The notes below the pieces were generated by a model. That model did not search any database. It saw only the letters and a list, made by a program, of their open reading frames with translations, and was not told the origin of the DNA. Both the position numbers and the translations under genes were made by a program. DNA of 64,000 bases from Anthopleura xanthogrammica (taxonomy: Eukaryota; Cnidaria; Anthozoa; Actiniaria; Actiniidae). The DNA lies in the NCBI GenBank assembly GCA_964019055.1, contig OZ025211.1, forward strand, positions 10,695,900 through 10,759,899, in the 5' to 3' direction. The number at the start of each line of letters is the position of its first letter. Position 1 is the stretch's first letter. Shown piece by piece: positions 10,628-22,800 of the stretch.

Positions 10628-10855
10628 GTGAGACTAAGCACTTCATGAAACATTAAGAAATGCCTATGTTTTTTAACTATAAAAAATATGCGTAAACTTT
10701 AACAAAGCCTGTGGAATTTTCTAAATTCAATTTGTTGATTTTTTTTTCAAAAGACTGAGGATCATAATTTTTAGTGTTTTTAGCATAACGTCAGTTCAAA
10801 TTTCCCCCTTTTTTTTCTTGTGACAAAACTAAACAACAAAACAATCATATTACAG
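10628..10855. other. left edge of the gene B duplication (intron sequence)
   Basis: From 10628 the sequence follows the gene A intron at 3796-4024. It begins with the right terminus of the inverted-repeat element and then the tract GCGTAAACTTTAACAAAGCC. The acceptor TTACAG at 10850-10855 opens the first gene B exon. Confidence 0.8.
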
Positions 10856-12950
10856 GGCGCATTTCAGCTACCCACAATATATCAGGATTATACGACTCGT
10901 GGTCATGGAACTCTTCCAATTTCCATATTGATGACGTAATGGACTCGACATACACGGATCCAAGCCATGTTCCTATGTATGGGTTATCGAATGTGTCCAA
11001 TAACATATTAGAGGTTTGTAATTTACATGTAGAATGGTTTTATGACAAGACCAAAATAGGTTCTGACAACTGTTTTTGTTTACAAAAGAAATCAAGGCAG
11101 ATCTGCCTAGCTCGTGAATTACCAGATAATCTTTTGAAGAGCTGCATCTACGTTGTTGCTTTAACAAACGATACATCTTTTGCCATGCAAGAAACTCTTC
11201 TTACAGGTAAGATCAATGATTGAATAATTGATGAATGAGTGGATGGATGGAGGGATGGATCGATGGATTGATGGATGGATAAGGATAAATGGTTGGGTGG
11301 TGAATTAATAATTAAATGAAATCATGAAATAATTAAAATGAATGACAGAATGCAAAAATGGACTGATGGGCGAACAAATGGATGTATGTACTATGGATTG
11401 ATTGATGGATGGTGGATGTGTACAGATGGTACAAATAAATGGATGGTTAGACTTGAATAATGGATGGATGAAAGTATTGATACGTAGATGGATGGATGGA
11501 TAATAACTTGGATTGTACTAATTCACAATTATTCTTTAATCTTCACTAAGGATGTCCAGATCAGTGCTCGGGAAAGGGTCGCTGTGTCAATCAGACCTGT
11601 CAATGCTTGGAAGAATGGACTGGAGAAAAGTGTGAAATAGGTATTGCAATAGAACCAGGATAGAATACTAAACCTATATGTGGATTATATAACAAAATTC
11701 TGTTACAATTCAACAGGGTTGTGCCCCAACTGCTCAAACAATGGAAAATGTATCAAAGGCTTTTGTCAGTGTAATATTGGATGGGAAGGAGAAACCTGCA
11801 GCGAGGAAGGTAAAAACAAAATCAGAATTCATTTTGACAAATATTGAAGCAACATACTCTTCAAAACAGGGCCCATACGTGTCATGTATCGCGTTCAACC
11901 TTTATCTTATCACGTTATCATGTTTGTGCTAGCACGTGATCAAGGCAAACCTTCTTACTCAACTTCTCTGAAGTTGGTCTTAAATGGGCTGGAAAAGGAA
12001 ACACGTGCACCTGAACAAACAACTACAGGTACACGCATTACCATTACAAGTACACCATTTTTTAAATTTATTTTCAGAATATGTTTTTTCTTCATACAAT
12101 CCAATGCTCCCAATTGTCAGCTCTTTCAATTATGTGTATGTCTTAAACACAGGCAATTTCAAATATTGAAACGACTCTTTACTTTGATTATTGTAGAAGC
12201 CTCGACAAAAGTTATCACCACTGAATCTGTTACAAGCTCAGAACCAACAATCATACTTTCATTAACAAATGACAGTCTTCTAACAATGGTCCTTGTTATC
12301 GCTGGCTGCTCCATCGGCATATGTTTGCTAGCAGCCATTTCTACATTTATTATCTTAAAGAAAATACGACTGAACAAGACAAACAAGGTGGTACCTAAAA
12401 ATGAGAGAAATACTTCACCAAAGGCATCGCAACTAGAAATGCCCGAAGGAGACATTCAATATTTTAAGGTAACTTTGATGAATCAATTTTAGATAAAATG
12501 AGACTTACTGGTTAGAATAATAGAATAGGTCAAACAAAATGCCAAGCCTAATGGCAAACGCTGTATATCATGAATGCCTGTTCCCCTTAAAAGCTAAAGT
12601 TATCTCCCTCTCCCTCTCTCACCTTCCCTCCCTCTCTCTTTCTCTCTCACGGTCTATTGGTATTCTGGTTTAATGGTCGCATTAGATGTCCAAGACCACA
12701 GGGGATCGGGGCCGAGTAAGAAAGCCAATGGAAATCCTGTTTCATTATTCATTGTTTTATTGACAAAATGGTATCTTTTTATCTCCCTTTTGGCTTTTCT
12801 TTTCACGCTATTTCATGCTACAGCCTCAATATTATATATCAACTCATTTTATGTTATTTATAATAGGATGTTCGTGACATCAAGATGCAAATCTGGGGCA
12901 GCAGATGCCCTACGACTACACCAACGGATAGCAAAGTCTCAAAGTGCTAA
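10856..12950 (+). CDS. gene B: truncated but open copy of the VWD-EGF-cadherin 3' end
   Basis: Seven exons join in phase: 10856-11013, 11089-11206, 11551-11640, 11717-11809, 11870-12028, 12197-12468, 12867-12950. That is 974 nt, or about 324 codons after a 2-nt partial codon. They encode the C-terminal VWD segment, two EGFs, a cadherin remnant of about 50 residues, the transmembrane helix and the tail. EGFs 3 to 10 and most of the cadherin exon are deleted. The chimeric exon 11870-12028 starts at a natural AG inside former cadherin coding sequence and happens to keep phase. No start codon or promoter was found. It may therefore be an alternative 3' cassette of gene A (donor 3572 is in phase with acceptor 10855) or a non-expressed duplicate. 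Confidence 0.7.
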
Positions 12951-13300
12951 ATTCCCATAACACATATTTACTACCTGTAACAAAACAAATCACTTTATAT
13001 TGCTTTAGCAGTAGAACACCTTTACATATAACGATTACCTACTGTAGTATCTACAGTATATTTTCAAGTATTACGAGTACCGCCATAGATGAGGACATAT
13101 TACTCAATGAAACTACTTTGTATACCTGTTAAATGTATGCTATAGCAGTGAAACAACTAACCGGGGACTACCATGGTCCTCATTGCTACTTGCTGATCAA
13201 CCCAAAACGGTAAAGACAGTTAATCGGCAATAGAAGGCTTGACTTATAAATAATGCTGTTGCTTTGATTGTCATAGATCAACTTTATTTTGAAATATATT
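12951..13300. other. 3' flank of gene B
   Basis: No coding sequence was seen. It shares blocks with the 3' flanks of genes A and C (for example TTGACTTATAAATAATGCTG near 13240). A CTCC/CTCT pyrimidine-rich tract lies earlier, at 12600-12650, inside the last intron. Confidence 0.55.
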
Positions 13301-13309
13301 GTTATATCT

Positions 13310-14330
13310 CCCCTTGGGCGCGTTTCCGGCCTTACAGCGCCTCTGACGGGATATGGTGGAAACTCTTGTCACCAGCAGTCGCTTGAAGTCCGACGTCTTC
13401 ATCATCATTCGTCTAGCCTGTTGGGTGTCTATACCCAGCAGGGATTTTATCCTAGTCTATATAGTCCTAGATGTTCTTCTATCAAACAGAATCTGCTTCT
13501 GAAGTGCACTATTTTCCATTCTACATATGTGAGCAATATACTTGAGATGTTGGATGTAGCAGAACTCCCGGATTGGAAGAGTATGTGTTAGTTCACGTAG
13601 TCGGGCATTAGAGATCTTGAAGCTCCAGTCTATTTCTCCTCCACTTGAGGTTTTGGGTCGATATTTGGTTTTTGTTATTTCCTACTTGGAGCATTCTTAT
13701 GTACATATCCTCCACGTATAATTTTCCGCACGAAGCATGCCATATTACCTCGATCTTCTTGAGCTCATTTTCAGACAGTTCCCACGCTTGAATGCTGTAG
13801 AGAAAGCGCGAGCGGACACAAATAGTAAGGAATTTTACTCTAGTTGTTAATCGTATCCTCCGGTCTGTTAATTATATGTTTTAACTCATTCCACTTCTGA
13901 CAAGCAGCACCAATTCTATATAGAGGAATAAAGACGCATCATCAGAGTTCGTTATGGTTTATCGATCCAAGGTACTTAAAACTACGAACGTTCTTTGTCT
14001 TGTTGTTTCCAACAGATACTATGCTTTCCTGGACCTTGATTTCCTCATCCGTATTGAAAGCATTATTTCAGTTTTATCATTTGATATCTACAGTCCAAAC
14101 CGCGTGAAAATATTGTCATAAATATGAATAATATTATGGAGGTCATCAATAGATTCAGCAATTATAGCCTGATCGCCTGCACATAGCAGTTCGAATCACT
14201 TATTCTTTTTTCACCAACTGGCGGGGAGTTGCGAAGTTGTCTTGCAGATACTTAATTTGGGATGCAGTATTCGATCTTGTAACCTGTCTTTGGATATTTC
14301 TTCAATATTTCATTTCGGGCAACTCTAATC
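13310..14330 (-). mobile_element. decayed non-LTR retrotransposon reverse-transcriptase region, minus strand
   Basis: Reading the minus strand around 13700-13870 gives a line typical of the post-catalytic region of L1/RTE-like reverse transcriptases: RSRFLYSIQAWELSENELKK, then IEVIWHASCGKLYVEDMYIR. Frames are broken by stops and shifts. No intact open frame or clear ends remain. Confidence 0.65.
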
Positions 14331-14419
14331 ACGAAATCCAGGTTTATGTTAAAAGGAGATTCCATCGCACCTTGTTGACATCCATTCGATTGAAACGGCG
14401 CTCATAAGAGTGCAGAATG

Positions 14420-15830
14420 ATATTCTACTCAAAATGGATCAACATGAAGTGACTTTGCTATCCCTATTGGTTGAGCGCCACGTTTAACACCATTGATCAT
14501 GAGATTCTACTTCATCTACTACAACAGGACTTTGGAATCGGTGGAGATGCTCTTATTTGGTTTAAAACTTAATTGGCTGGGAGAAATCAAGTTATTGTTC
14601 AACAGCAGGCCTCCAAAACCTTGAGTCTTAACTGCGGGGTTCTCTTTCTACTTTATGCGTCCGGTTGTTTGACGTTATCAAGAAGCACCTGGCATTGGCG
14701 CACAGTTACGCAAACGATTGTCAATTGTACTTTTCCTTCCGCCCAGATTCATCTGACTCTCAGGAACATTCAGTCAAGGCTGTTGAGAAGTGTATTGAAG
14801 ATGTCAGAGCATGGCTGGTTTGTAACAAGTTGATGTTTAATGATTCTAAGACAGAGGTCCTCATTATTGGTTCACTTCAGCGGTTAGCAAACATCAGCAT
14901 TGGTTCTATTAGAGTGGGCCACTGTGATATCCAGCCATTGGAGAGTGTGGAGAACTTAGGCAGCTGATTGGACAACCATCTGTCAATGAACATGCATGTC
15001 GCGAAATTATGTAGCAAGGCTTTTAGAGGACTGTACAATATCGGCAGATTAGGAAGTATCTCAAAGTAGAGTCGAATAAAACTCTTATCCATGCCTTTGT
15101 GACCTCTCATTTGGATTACTGTAATTCTCTCTTGTATGGACTTCCGCAATATGCAGCAGCGAGGGTCACTTGTCTCATTCCCAAGTTTGATCACATTACA
15201 ACGGCTTTGATGGAACTTCACTGGTTACCAGTTAAGTACCTAGTGGAATTCAAGATTGCGTTGCTTGTGTTTAAAGCACTCCGTAGACTTGCTCCTCAAT
15301 ATATTGCTTACCTGTTAATTCTTAAACCAGCCACTACATATAGCCTTAGATCAGAGAATATCAATGTTTTAACGTTTTCGAGAGTTAAGTGTAAGACATT
15401 TGGCGCACGAGTCTTTGCGCATGCAGAACCTAACTTGTGGAACATTTTACATGATAGCATGCGCTGCTGCTCTAGTCTGGACATTTTTAACAACAGTTGA
15501 AAGCGTTTTTTCTAAGAAGGCATTTTACTACATTCTTATTATTTTCTTTGATACATTAGTTTGTCCTTTTGTTTATATGATTTTGATATAGATATTTTGA
15601 TATCGATAATGTAAATAGTTTTGCATGCAGTTTCCGTATATAGATTTTGTCAATTGCAATTTTTAACATTTTAGGATTTTTCCAGTTGCCTTTTAACAGC
15701 TATTCCAGGCGAAGCTACTTCACATTTATGGCGTCATTACTTCACTAGCTCATCCAGCTGCAAGGCCAGACTCCACAGGGTGCACCATGAGGAGGTGGAG
15801 TTGACTTGAGTGTAAGAGGCAATTAGACCT
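14420..15830 (+). mobile_element. decayed non-LTR retrotransposon (CR1/Jockey-like RT C-terminus), plus strand
   Basis: Successive plus-strand frames give FNTIDHEILLHLL, then HSYANDCQLYFSF (the YxDD-type motif degraded to YAND), VCNKLMFNDSKTEVLIIGS, LIHAFVTSHLDYCNSLLYGL and MELHWLPVKYLVEFKIALLV. This order is the standard C-terminal half of a CR1/Jockey-class reverse transcriptase and its tail. Stops (for example near 14570 and 14966) and frameshifts make it non-functional. The 3' part from 15069 is duplicated at 19801. Confidence 0.82.
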
Positions 15831-16302
15831 AGCAGGACAAATGCGTATTTTAAAAGCCTAGCAAAATGCAACTTGCGCGTCACAACCCATGCACCCCAAG
15901 AAACCACTCTAACCATGCACAGAAAGAGATAATGACTAATACTATTTCAGGATTCAAAACTGAACATTAGAGTTCGAATTCTGTCGTCTAATTTCTTTTA
16001 TTCTACTTTTCACAATTGTGCATTATCAGAGATCGTGGAGCGTAATTTTGATTGGGAAGGAGGAGACTAACGACCGCCAACAGCGGGAGAACCTAGGGGG
16101 GTTGGGAATATGCCCCCCAAAAAGACACATAATAATTCAGAAACTCGAAAATGCGATTTCAAGTGATTTGAGGGGCATTCGCAACATATTTATTGCATTA
16201 AAGTTAGTGTTATTACCCTTGACCTGTGCTTGCTCGATTTGACTAGAGAAGAGTTCGCGCGATATATATATATTTGAGGTATTCAGAGCTTCCTCGATTT
16301 AC

Positions 16303-16323
16303 GCACCCCCCCCCCCCCCCCCC
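16303..16323. repeat. poly-C run
   Basis: A homopolymer run of C (about 20 nt) follows ACGCA. It is absent at the matching place in copy 2. The exact length is likely unreliable in sequence data. Confidence 0.8.
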
Positions 16324-18641
16324 TTAACTATCTAATGGTCCGTCCCTGAGGTAAATCGTGCTGCGTAGTTTATTTTCCTGAGTCATTTGTTTTGGTAGTG
16401 GTTGATTTATTAAATGGCATCCCACCATGCACAATGGTAAATATAAGATATGCCACATGCTAGGTTTTTCACTTTCATTTTTATTACAAGATCCTTTTAA
16501 TTTGAAATTGCTCTAACTATGGTATCTTCGTCTACGATCTCCTGCCGATCGACAGGATTTAAAAAAAAAGTTACATTTCAAAGATAATCCGATTGATAAT
16601 ATGCATATATTTTTGGTTCAAAAACAAGCATTTGTTTCCACTCTGTCATTTCGCTTTCTTAAAGCGGGCTTTGAAAATAAGATAACATTGAGTAGCTTGG
16701 CCGATAGCAAGGAAAAATCTTCCACCTGCAATATGGATAGCGTGTATCTAAAACTTTCTACGATTTTTCGCACCTTAAAATTAAGGAAAATTTGCTCTCC
16801 ATGAAAAAAATATATCATTTTGCGCGGAATTTCAATGCTATCTCTCGTCAGCAAGGTGATGGTTAAAATCAATCCACGGAAAACAATAGCATTGGGATCT
16901 TGCCTTGACATGTCGTTTTGAGCGATTTCACATGCCAAAACAATTTCTTTTGTAGGCTGTCAAAATATAGTGTTAGCGGCGTGAGAACTGATGAGTTCAA
17001 TTGTATTTTGATCGAATCAAAAACGGTTCACTACACGCTAAACTGGAAATGACAGCATCCATTGTTCTCAATGCGTACGCCTCATGCGAAGTTCAACGTT
17101 TATCCTGAGCCTAAGTAAGGCTGAAGTCAGTTCATCTGTTCAGTCAACGGAGATCAAAAGATATCTTAAGAAGAACTTCGTGGAACAACAACCTGAAGTC
17201 AGTCGATATTCAATCAAATCCATCACACATACCGATGAGATTTCTCTTTTTACATAAGGTATTTAGTTTTTTCGTATATATGTATTTATTCCAATTTTTT
17301 TTGCCATACCCAAGAATATTTTTTGTGTCGAATGTTAAAAGTAAGTAAATAATCAAAGCAAAGTTAAGATGAATAGTAGAAAAAGCCAAGGTTGTGTCCG
17401 CTTGCAGAACGTTGAACCCGAAACATGCTATAATTAATTATTCTCGTGAAGGGCTACTGCCCTGTGTATGCATTATATCAACCACATTCATGTAAAAATT
17501 GTAGCTAAACAATCTGGATTCTTAATCCCATTGATCTAATTTTTGGCCATTATTTCAATCAATAATGCAGAGAGAAAATCATATAGTTTCAATGAGCAAT
17601 ATTCTTGTAATTTATTCATAGGAGGATTTGTACTCTGCATCATATTTAATTAATCTCTTGGGAAATTTGACATCTCGTTAGCAATACCAAAAAGATCAGA
17701 ATCACTAATTGATACGCTGTTTCGTAGTCACTATAGAAAAATAATTGTGACGTCGGATTATCGACCTGCTTCATTTGACGAAACGCTTGCAAAGGGCAAT
17801 GAATGCTGTGATCGAATTTGAAATTACACAAACTCTTGGGGCGTGGGAATGGTTCCTTACGGTAACTCTTAAGTTATAATTCATTAGGTGATGGCAGGAA
17901 AAAATCGAGTGTGGTTTTTCCTCAGTTGAACGGAATCTTTAGATATTTAATTTTTGATCTTTGTTAGCTTATTTCCGCTTAAGTTATTCCGTTATAATTT
18001 TCGGTGCACTCGTCTATGACAAGCTTTGGCTCATATTAACTTCGTCTACTTTATACAATTGCCATGATTAGAAACATTGGCAAATATTAGACATTGTAAT
18101 TTTTTATATCGAAGCTAAGTAAACTCAATGTTTTGCATAAATTTCGATCTTGCGAAAAATGTATCCTATTTTTGGATGGAAGTTTTGGATGAAATTTTAG
18201 AATGACATAATTCACAATTGTCAATTCAAAATCGTTGGTGATGAAGCACAACCACGGTCACATAAACGCGACCAAATTTGAGCAATGACATTATCTTGAA
18301 ATGTTGTTTACTAAATACTTTTTGGCTGAACAAACTTTGCAAACTGAAACCTAGGTTTTGAGAGAAGCATTGTTAATGTTTGATAAATCTAAATGACCAT
18401 GCTGATTGCCAATCGCGCTGACCGTTTTAGTATTTACAAATTCTGTTATGCGCAAATTCTGCTCAAGTTCACGAAGATGTGTTTTCCCAAATTGTTCAAA
18501 ATCTATAGAATTCAAAACTGTATATGTTCCACATCGAAGCTCAATCAAAGCTTTGTAGCAGTTTTGTTTGTTATTCTAAAAAAGGATATATGTAAGGTAT
18601 TCCAAGAATTCAAACTTTAGGTTTGAATCTGTATGTAAGCA

Positions 18642-18759
18642 TCGACGGCACAACGAGAGGACGGCAGAGAATTAGGGTTATTGACTGGCTATCTGTTGAA
18701 TCTTGATTAGACACAATTTATAACCCTTAATGTTTGCCGTCCTCTCTTTGGGCCGACGA
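18642..18759. repeat. imperfect hairpin with 12-bp perfect core arms, in duplicated segment copy 1
   Basis: GAGAGGACGGCA (18655-18666) pairs perfectly with TGCCGTCCTCTC (about 18735-18746). AGGGTTAT/ATAACCCT and flanking TCGACGGC/GGCCGACGA extend the arms to about 40 bp around a loop of about 40 nt. It could be a MITE remnant or a structured RNA. An identical copy is at 22876-22993. Confidence 0.65.
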
Positions 18760-19800
18760 CGAAAGGAAGAGAGTGAATTCGTATTCATAAACAAAACTGC
18801 TTGATAGATTCGAGTGAGCTCAGCTTAACCAAAACATAGTGAATCTGAAACAAGGTCACTGGGGATAAATACCAGTCTGGAATTTTGTTCTTATAATAAC
18901 TTAGACACTACTAATTACGTAAACACACATTTCTCTCACCTTTATTCTTGCTAGCTTCGCAAAACTATCGCGTCAATTAAACTGGATTTTTTCTATATTG
19001 TATTATATCGACCGCACTCCTCACCCTCGTGTACGATTTTTCTAAAAAATTTAGAATATTATCATTTATCATAAAAAAAAAACACTTTGTGTAAATTTGA
19101 AGGGCAAATTTTGTGCAGAAAAAGTTATGACGACGGTGTAAAATCGAACATAAAATTGGACGCATCCAAATTTGTATATTCAAAGTTTGGAGAAAATAAG
19201 TCACGCGTAGCTCTACAGTATACATCGCTGGAGATAGTTATGCATTGTTACATTGCATTTGTTATCTCCAGCGATGCGCGTTATGCGTTTTTTCGAGAGC
19301 ACCACTGTACTCATTACAGTAAATACACATTATCTAGTGAAATCTCGTATCGTTACGGGGCTATTCATACCCATTTGGTAAAAATTTGAATTGCTATTCT
19401 ATACCGTATTTTGCTCAGCTTTTTACAATAGAAGTTCTAGATTTTCTTGTGGTTGGAAAAACTTTGGATCAAACTGCAAGATCAGGTGATGGTTGATTAA
19501 AGCAAATACCTCCTCGCTAATTGGCTAATACTTATTTGAGCAAAAAGTTGCCAAAGTTGTATTTGTTTTTCGCGAAAATATTCTTGTGCCGATGTTTTAG
19601 AAGACAAAACTGTTTTTCCAAGACAAGTTATAAGAATCGGCTAGCACTGAGCGGTAAATTGTTTTCGCCAGAAAACAAACACGGTCCCTAAACTGCCCTC
19701 TCAGACCTAAAAATGCTATTTACTGAATAAAAAAAATCACCAACTTGATGTATTTTTTTCAAGATAGTAGTAGTCAACCAAGCAAGTGATTCTCACAGTC

Positions 19801-22800
19801 GAGTCGAATAAAACTCTCATCCATGCCTTTGTGACCTCTCATTTGGATTACTGTAATTCTCTCTTGTATGGACTTCCGCAATATGCAGCAGCGAGGGTCT
19901 TATTCCCAAGTTTGATCACATTACACCGGCTTTGATGGAACTTCACTGGTTACCAGTAAAGTACCGAGTGGAATTCGAGATTGCGTTGCTTGTGTTTAAA
20001 GCACTCCGTGGACTTGCTCCTCAATATATTGCTGAACTGTTATTTCTTAAGCCAGCCACTAGATATAGCCTTAGATCAGAGAATACCAATGTTTTAACTT
20101 TTCCGAGAGTTAAGCAAAATTGCTAGTTGCGCGTCACAACCCATGCACCCCAAGAAACCACTCTTACCATACACAAAAAAGAGATAATGACTAATACTAT
20201 TTCAGGATTCAAAACTGAACATTAGAGTTCGAATTCTGTCGTTTAATTTCTTATATTCTAATTTTCACAACTATGCATTATCAGGGATCCTGGAGCGTAA
20301 TTTTGATTTGGAAGGAGGAGACTAACGACCGCCAACAGCGGGAGAACCTAGGGGGGTTGGGAATATGCCCCCCAAAAAGGCCCTCATAATAATTCAGAAA
20401 CTCGTTAATGCAATTTCAAGTGATTTGAGGGGCATTCGCAACATATTTATTGCATTAAAGTTAGTGCCATTACCCTTGACCTGTGTTTGCTCGATTTTGT
20501 TTTACGTAGAGAAGAGTTTGCGCGATTTATTTTTGCTGAGGTTTTCAAAGCTTCTAATGGCCCGTTCCTGAGGTAAATCGTGCTGCCTAGTTTAGTTCCC
20601 TGAGTCATTTGTTTTGGTAGTGGATGATTTATTAAATGGCATCCCACCACATGCTAGGTTTTGCACTAATTTCATTTTTATTAGAAGATCCTTTTGAAAT
20701 TGCTCTAACTATGGTACCTTCATCTACGATCTCCTGCCGATCGACAGGATTTTTTTAAATAAAGTTACATTGCAAAGGTAATCCGCTTTAACATCAAATA
20801 TCAAATAGCCGTTTTTAGACATGTTTTTGGTTCAAAAACAAGCATTTGTTTCCACCCTTTGTCATTTTGCTTGCTTACATAGGGGTTTTGAAAATAAGAT
20901 AACATTGAGTTGCTTTGCCGATAGCAAGAAAAAATCTTCCACCTGCAATATGGATAGTGTGTATTAACTTTCTATGCGTGAATATACGATTTTTCGCACC
21001 ATAAAATCAAGAAAAATTTGCTCTCCACGGAAAAATATATCATTGAGAACTTTGCGCGGAATTTCAATGTTATCTCTTGTCAGCAAGGTGATGGTTAAAA
21101 TTAACTCCACGGAAAACAATATCATTGGGATCCTGCCTTGACATGTCATCTTGAGCGATTTCACATGCCAAAACAATTTCTTTTGTCGGCTGTCAAAATA
21201 TAGTGTTAGCGGCGTGGGAACTGATGAGTTCAAATGTATTTCGATCGAATCAAAAACGGTTCACTGAACGCATCCATTGTTTTCAATACGTACGGCTCAT
21301 GCGAAGTTCAACATTTATCCTGAGCCTAAGTAAGGCTGAAGTCAGATCATCTGTTCAGTCAACGAAGATCAAAAGATATCTTAGGAAGAACTTCGTGGAA
21401 CAACAACCTGGAGTGCATTCGTTATCCAATCAAATCCATCAGACACACCGATGAGGTTTCTCTTTTTTCATAAGGTATTTAGTTTTTTCGTATATATGTA
21501 TTTATTCCATTTTTTTTTTTTTTTTTTTGCCATACGCAAGAATATTTTTTGTTTCGAATGTAAAAAGTAACTAAATAATCAAACCGAAGCTAAGATGAAT
21601 AGTGGTTAAAGCAAAGGTACTGTCTGCTTGCAGAACGTTGAACCCGAAACATGCTATAATTACTTATTTTCGTGAAGGACTACTGCCCTGTGTATGCATT
21701 ATATCAACCACATTCATGTAAAAATCGTAGCTAAACAATCTGGATTCTTAATCCCATTGATCTATTTTTTTGGCTATTATTTCAATCAATAATGCAGAGA
21801 GAAAATCATATAGTTCCAATGAGCAATATTCTTGTAATTTATTCATAGGAGGATTTGTACTCTGCATCATATTTAATTAATCTCTTGGGAAATTTGACAT
21901 CTCGTTAGCAATACCAAAAAGATCAGAATCACTAATTGATACGCTGTTTCGTAGTCACTATAGAAAAATCTCAAATAATTGTGACGTCGGATTATCGACC
22001 TGCTTCATTTGACGAAACGCTTGCAAAGGGCAATGAATGTTGTGATCGAATTTGAAATTACACAAACTCTTGGGGTGTGGGAATGGTCGCTTACGGTGAC
22101 TCTTACGTTATAATTCATTAGGTGATGGCAGGAAATAATCGAGTGTGGTTTTTCCTCAGTTGAACGGAATCTTTAGATATTTAATTTTTGATCTTTGTTA
22201 GCTTATTTCCGCTTAAGTTATTCCGTTATAATTTTCGGTGCACTCGTCTATGACAAGCTTTGGCTCATATTAACTTCGTCTACTTTATACAATTGCCATG
22301 ATTAGAAACATTGGCAAATATTAGACATTGTAATTTTTTATATCGAAGCTAAGTAAACTCAATGTTTTGCATAAATTTCGATCTTGCGAAAAATGTATCC
22401 TATTTTTGGATGGAAGTTTTGGATGAAATTTTAGAATGACATAATTCACAATTGTCAATTCAAAATCGTTGGTGATGAAGCACAACCACGGTCACATAAA
22501 CGCGACCAAATTTGAGCAATGACATTATCTTGAAATGTTGTTTACTAAATACTTTTTGGCTGAACAAACTTTGCAAACTGAAACCTAGGTTTTGAGAGAA
22601 GCATTGTTAATGTTTGATAAATCTAAATGACCATGCTGATTGCCAATCGCGCTGACCGTTTTAGTATTTACAAATTCTGTTATGCGCAAATTCTGCTCAA
22701 GTTCACGAAGATGTGTTTTCCCAAATTGTTCAAAATCTATAGAATTCAAAACTGTATATGTTCCACATCGAAGCTCAATCAAAGCTTTGTAGCAGTTTTG

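Larger units (their letters stand above)
15069..19723. repeat. segmental duplication, copy 1
   Basis: Homologous to 19801-24109. It begins inside the retrotransposon and ends at AAAATGCTATTTAC (19710-19723), the same words that in copy 2 abut the first coding exon of gene C. Relative to copy 2 it has about 470 bp extra early on (the rest of the retroelement) and lacks about 150 bp near its end. The stretch from about 17905 to 18848 shows no difference from copy 2 by eye, while flanking parts differ every few tens of bases. No gene was found inside; small open frames are unsupported. Confidence 0.88.

Noticed and set aside
14573..15591. Apparent small genes of about 60-133 codons
   Set aside because: They are pieces of one decayed reverse-transcriptase reading frame.
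18351..18620. Small frames on both strands duplicated at 22585-22854
   Set aside because: They are identical only because the whole segment is duplicated. Both strands are open equally, with no homology or splice signals.
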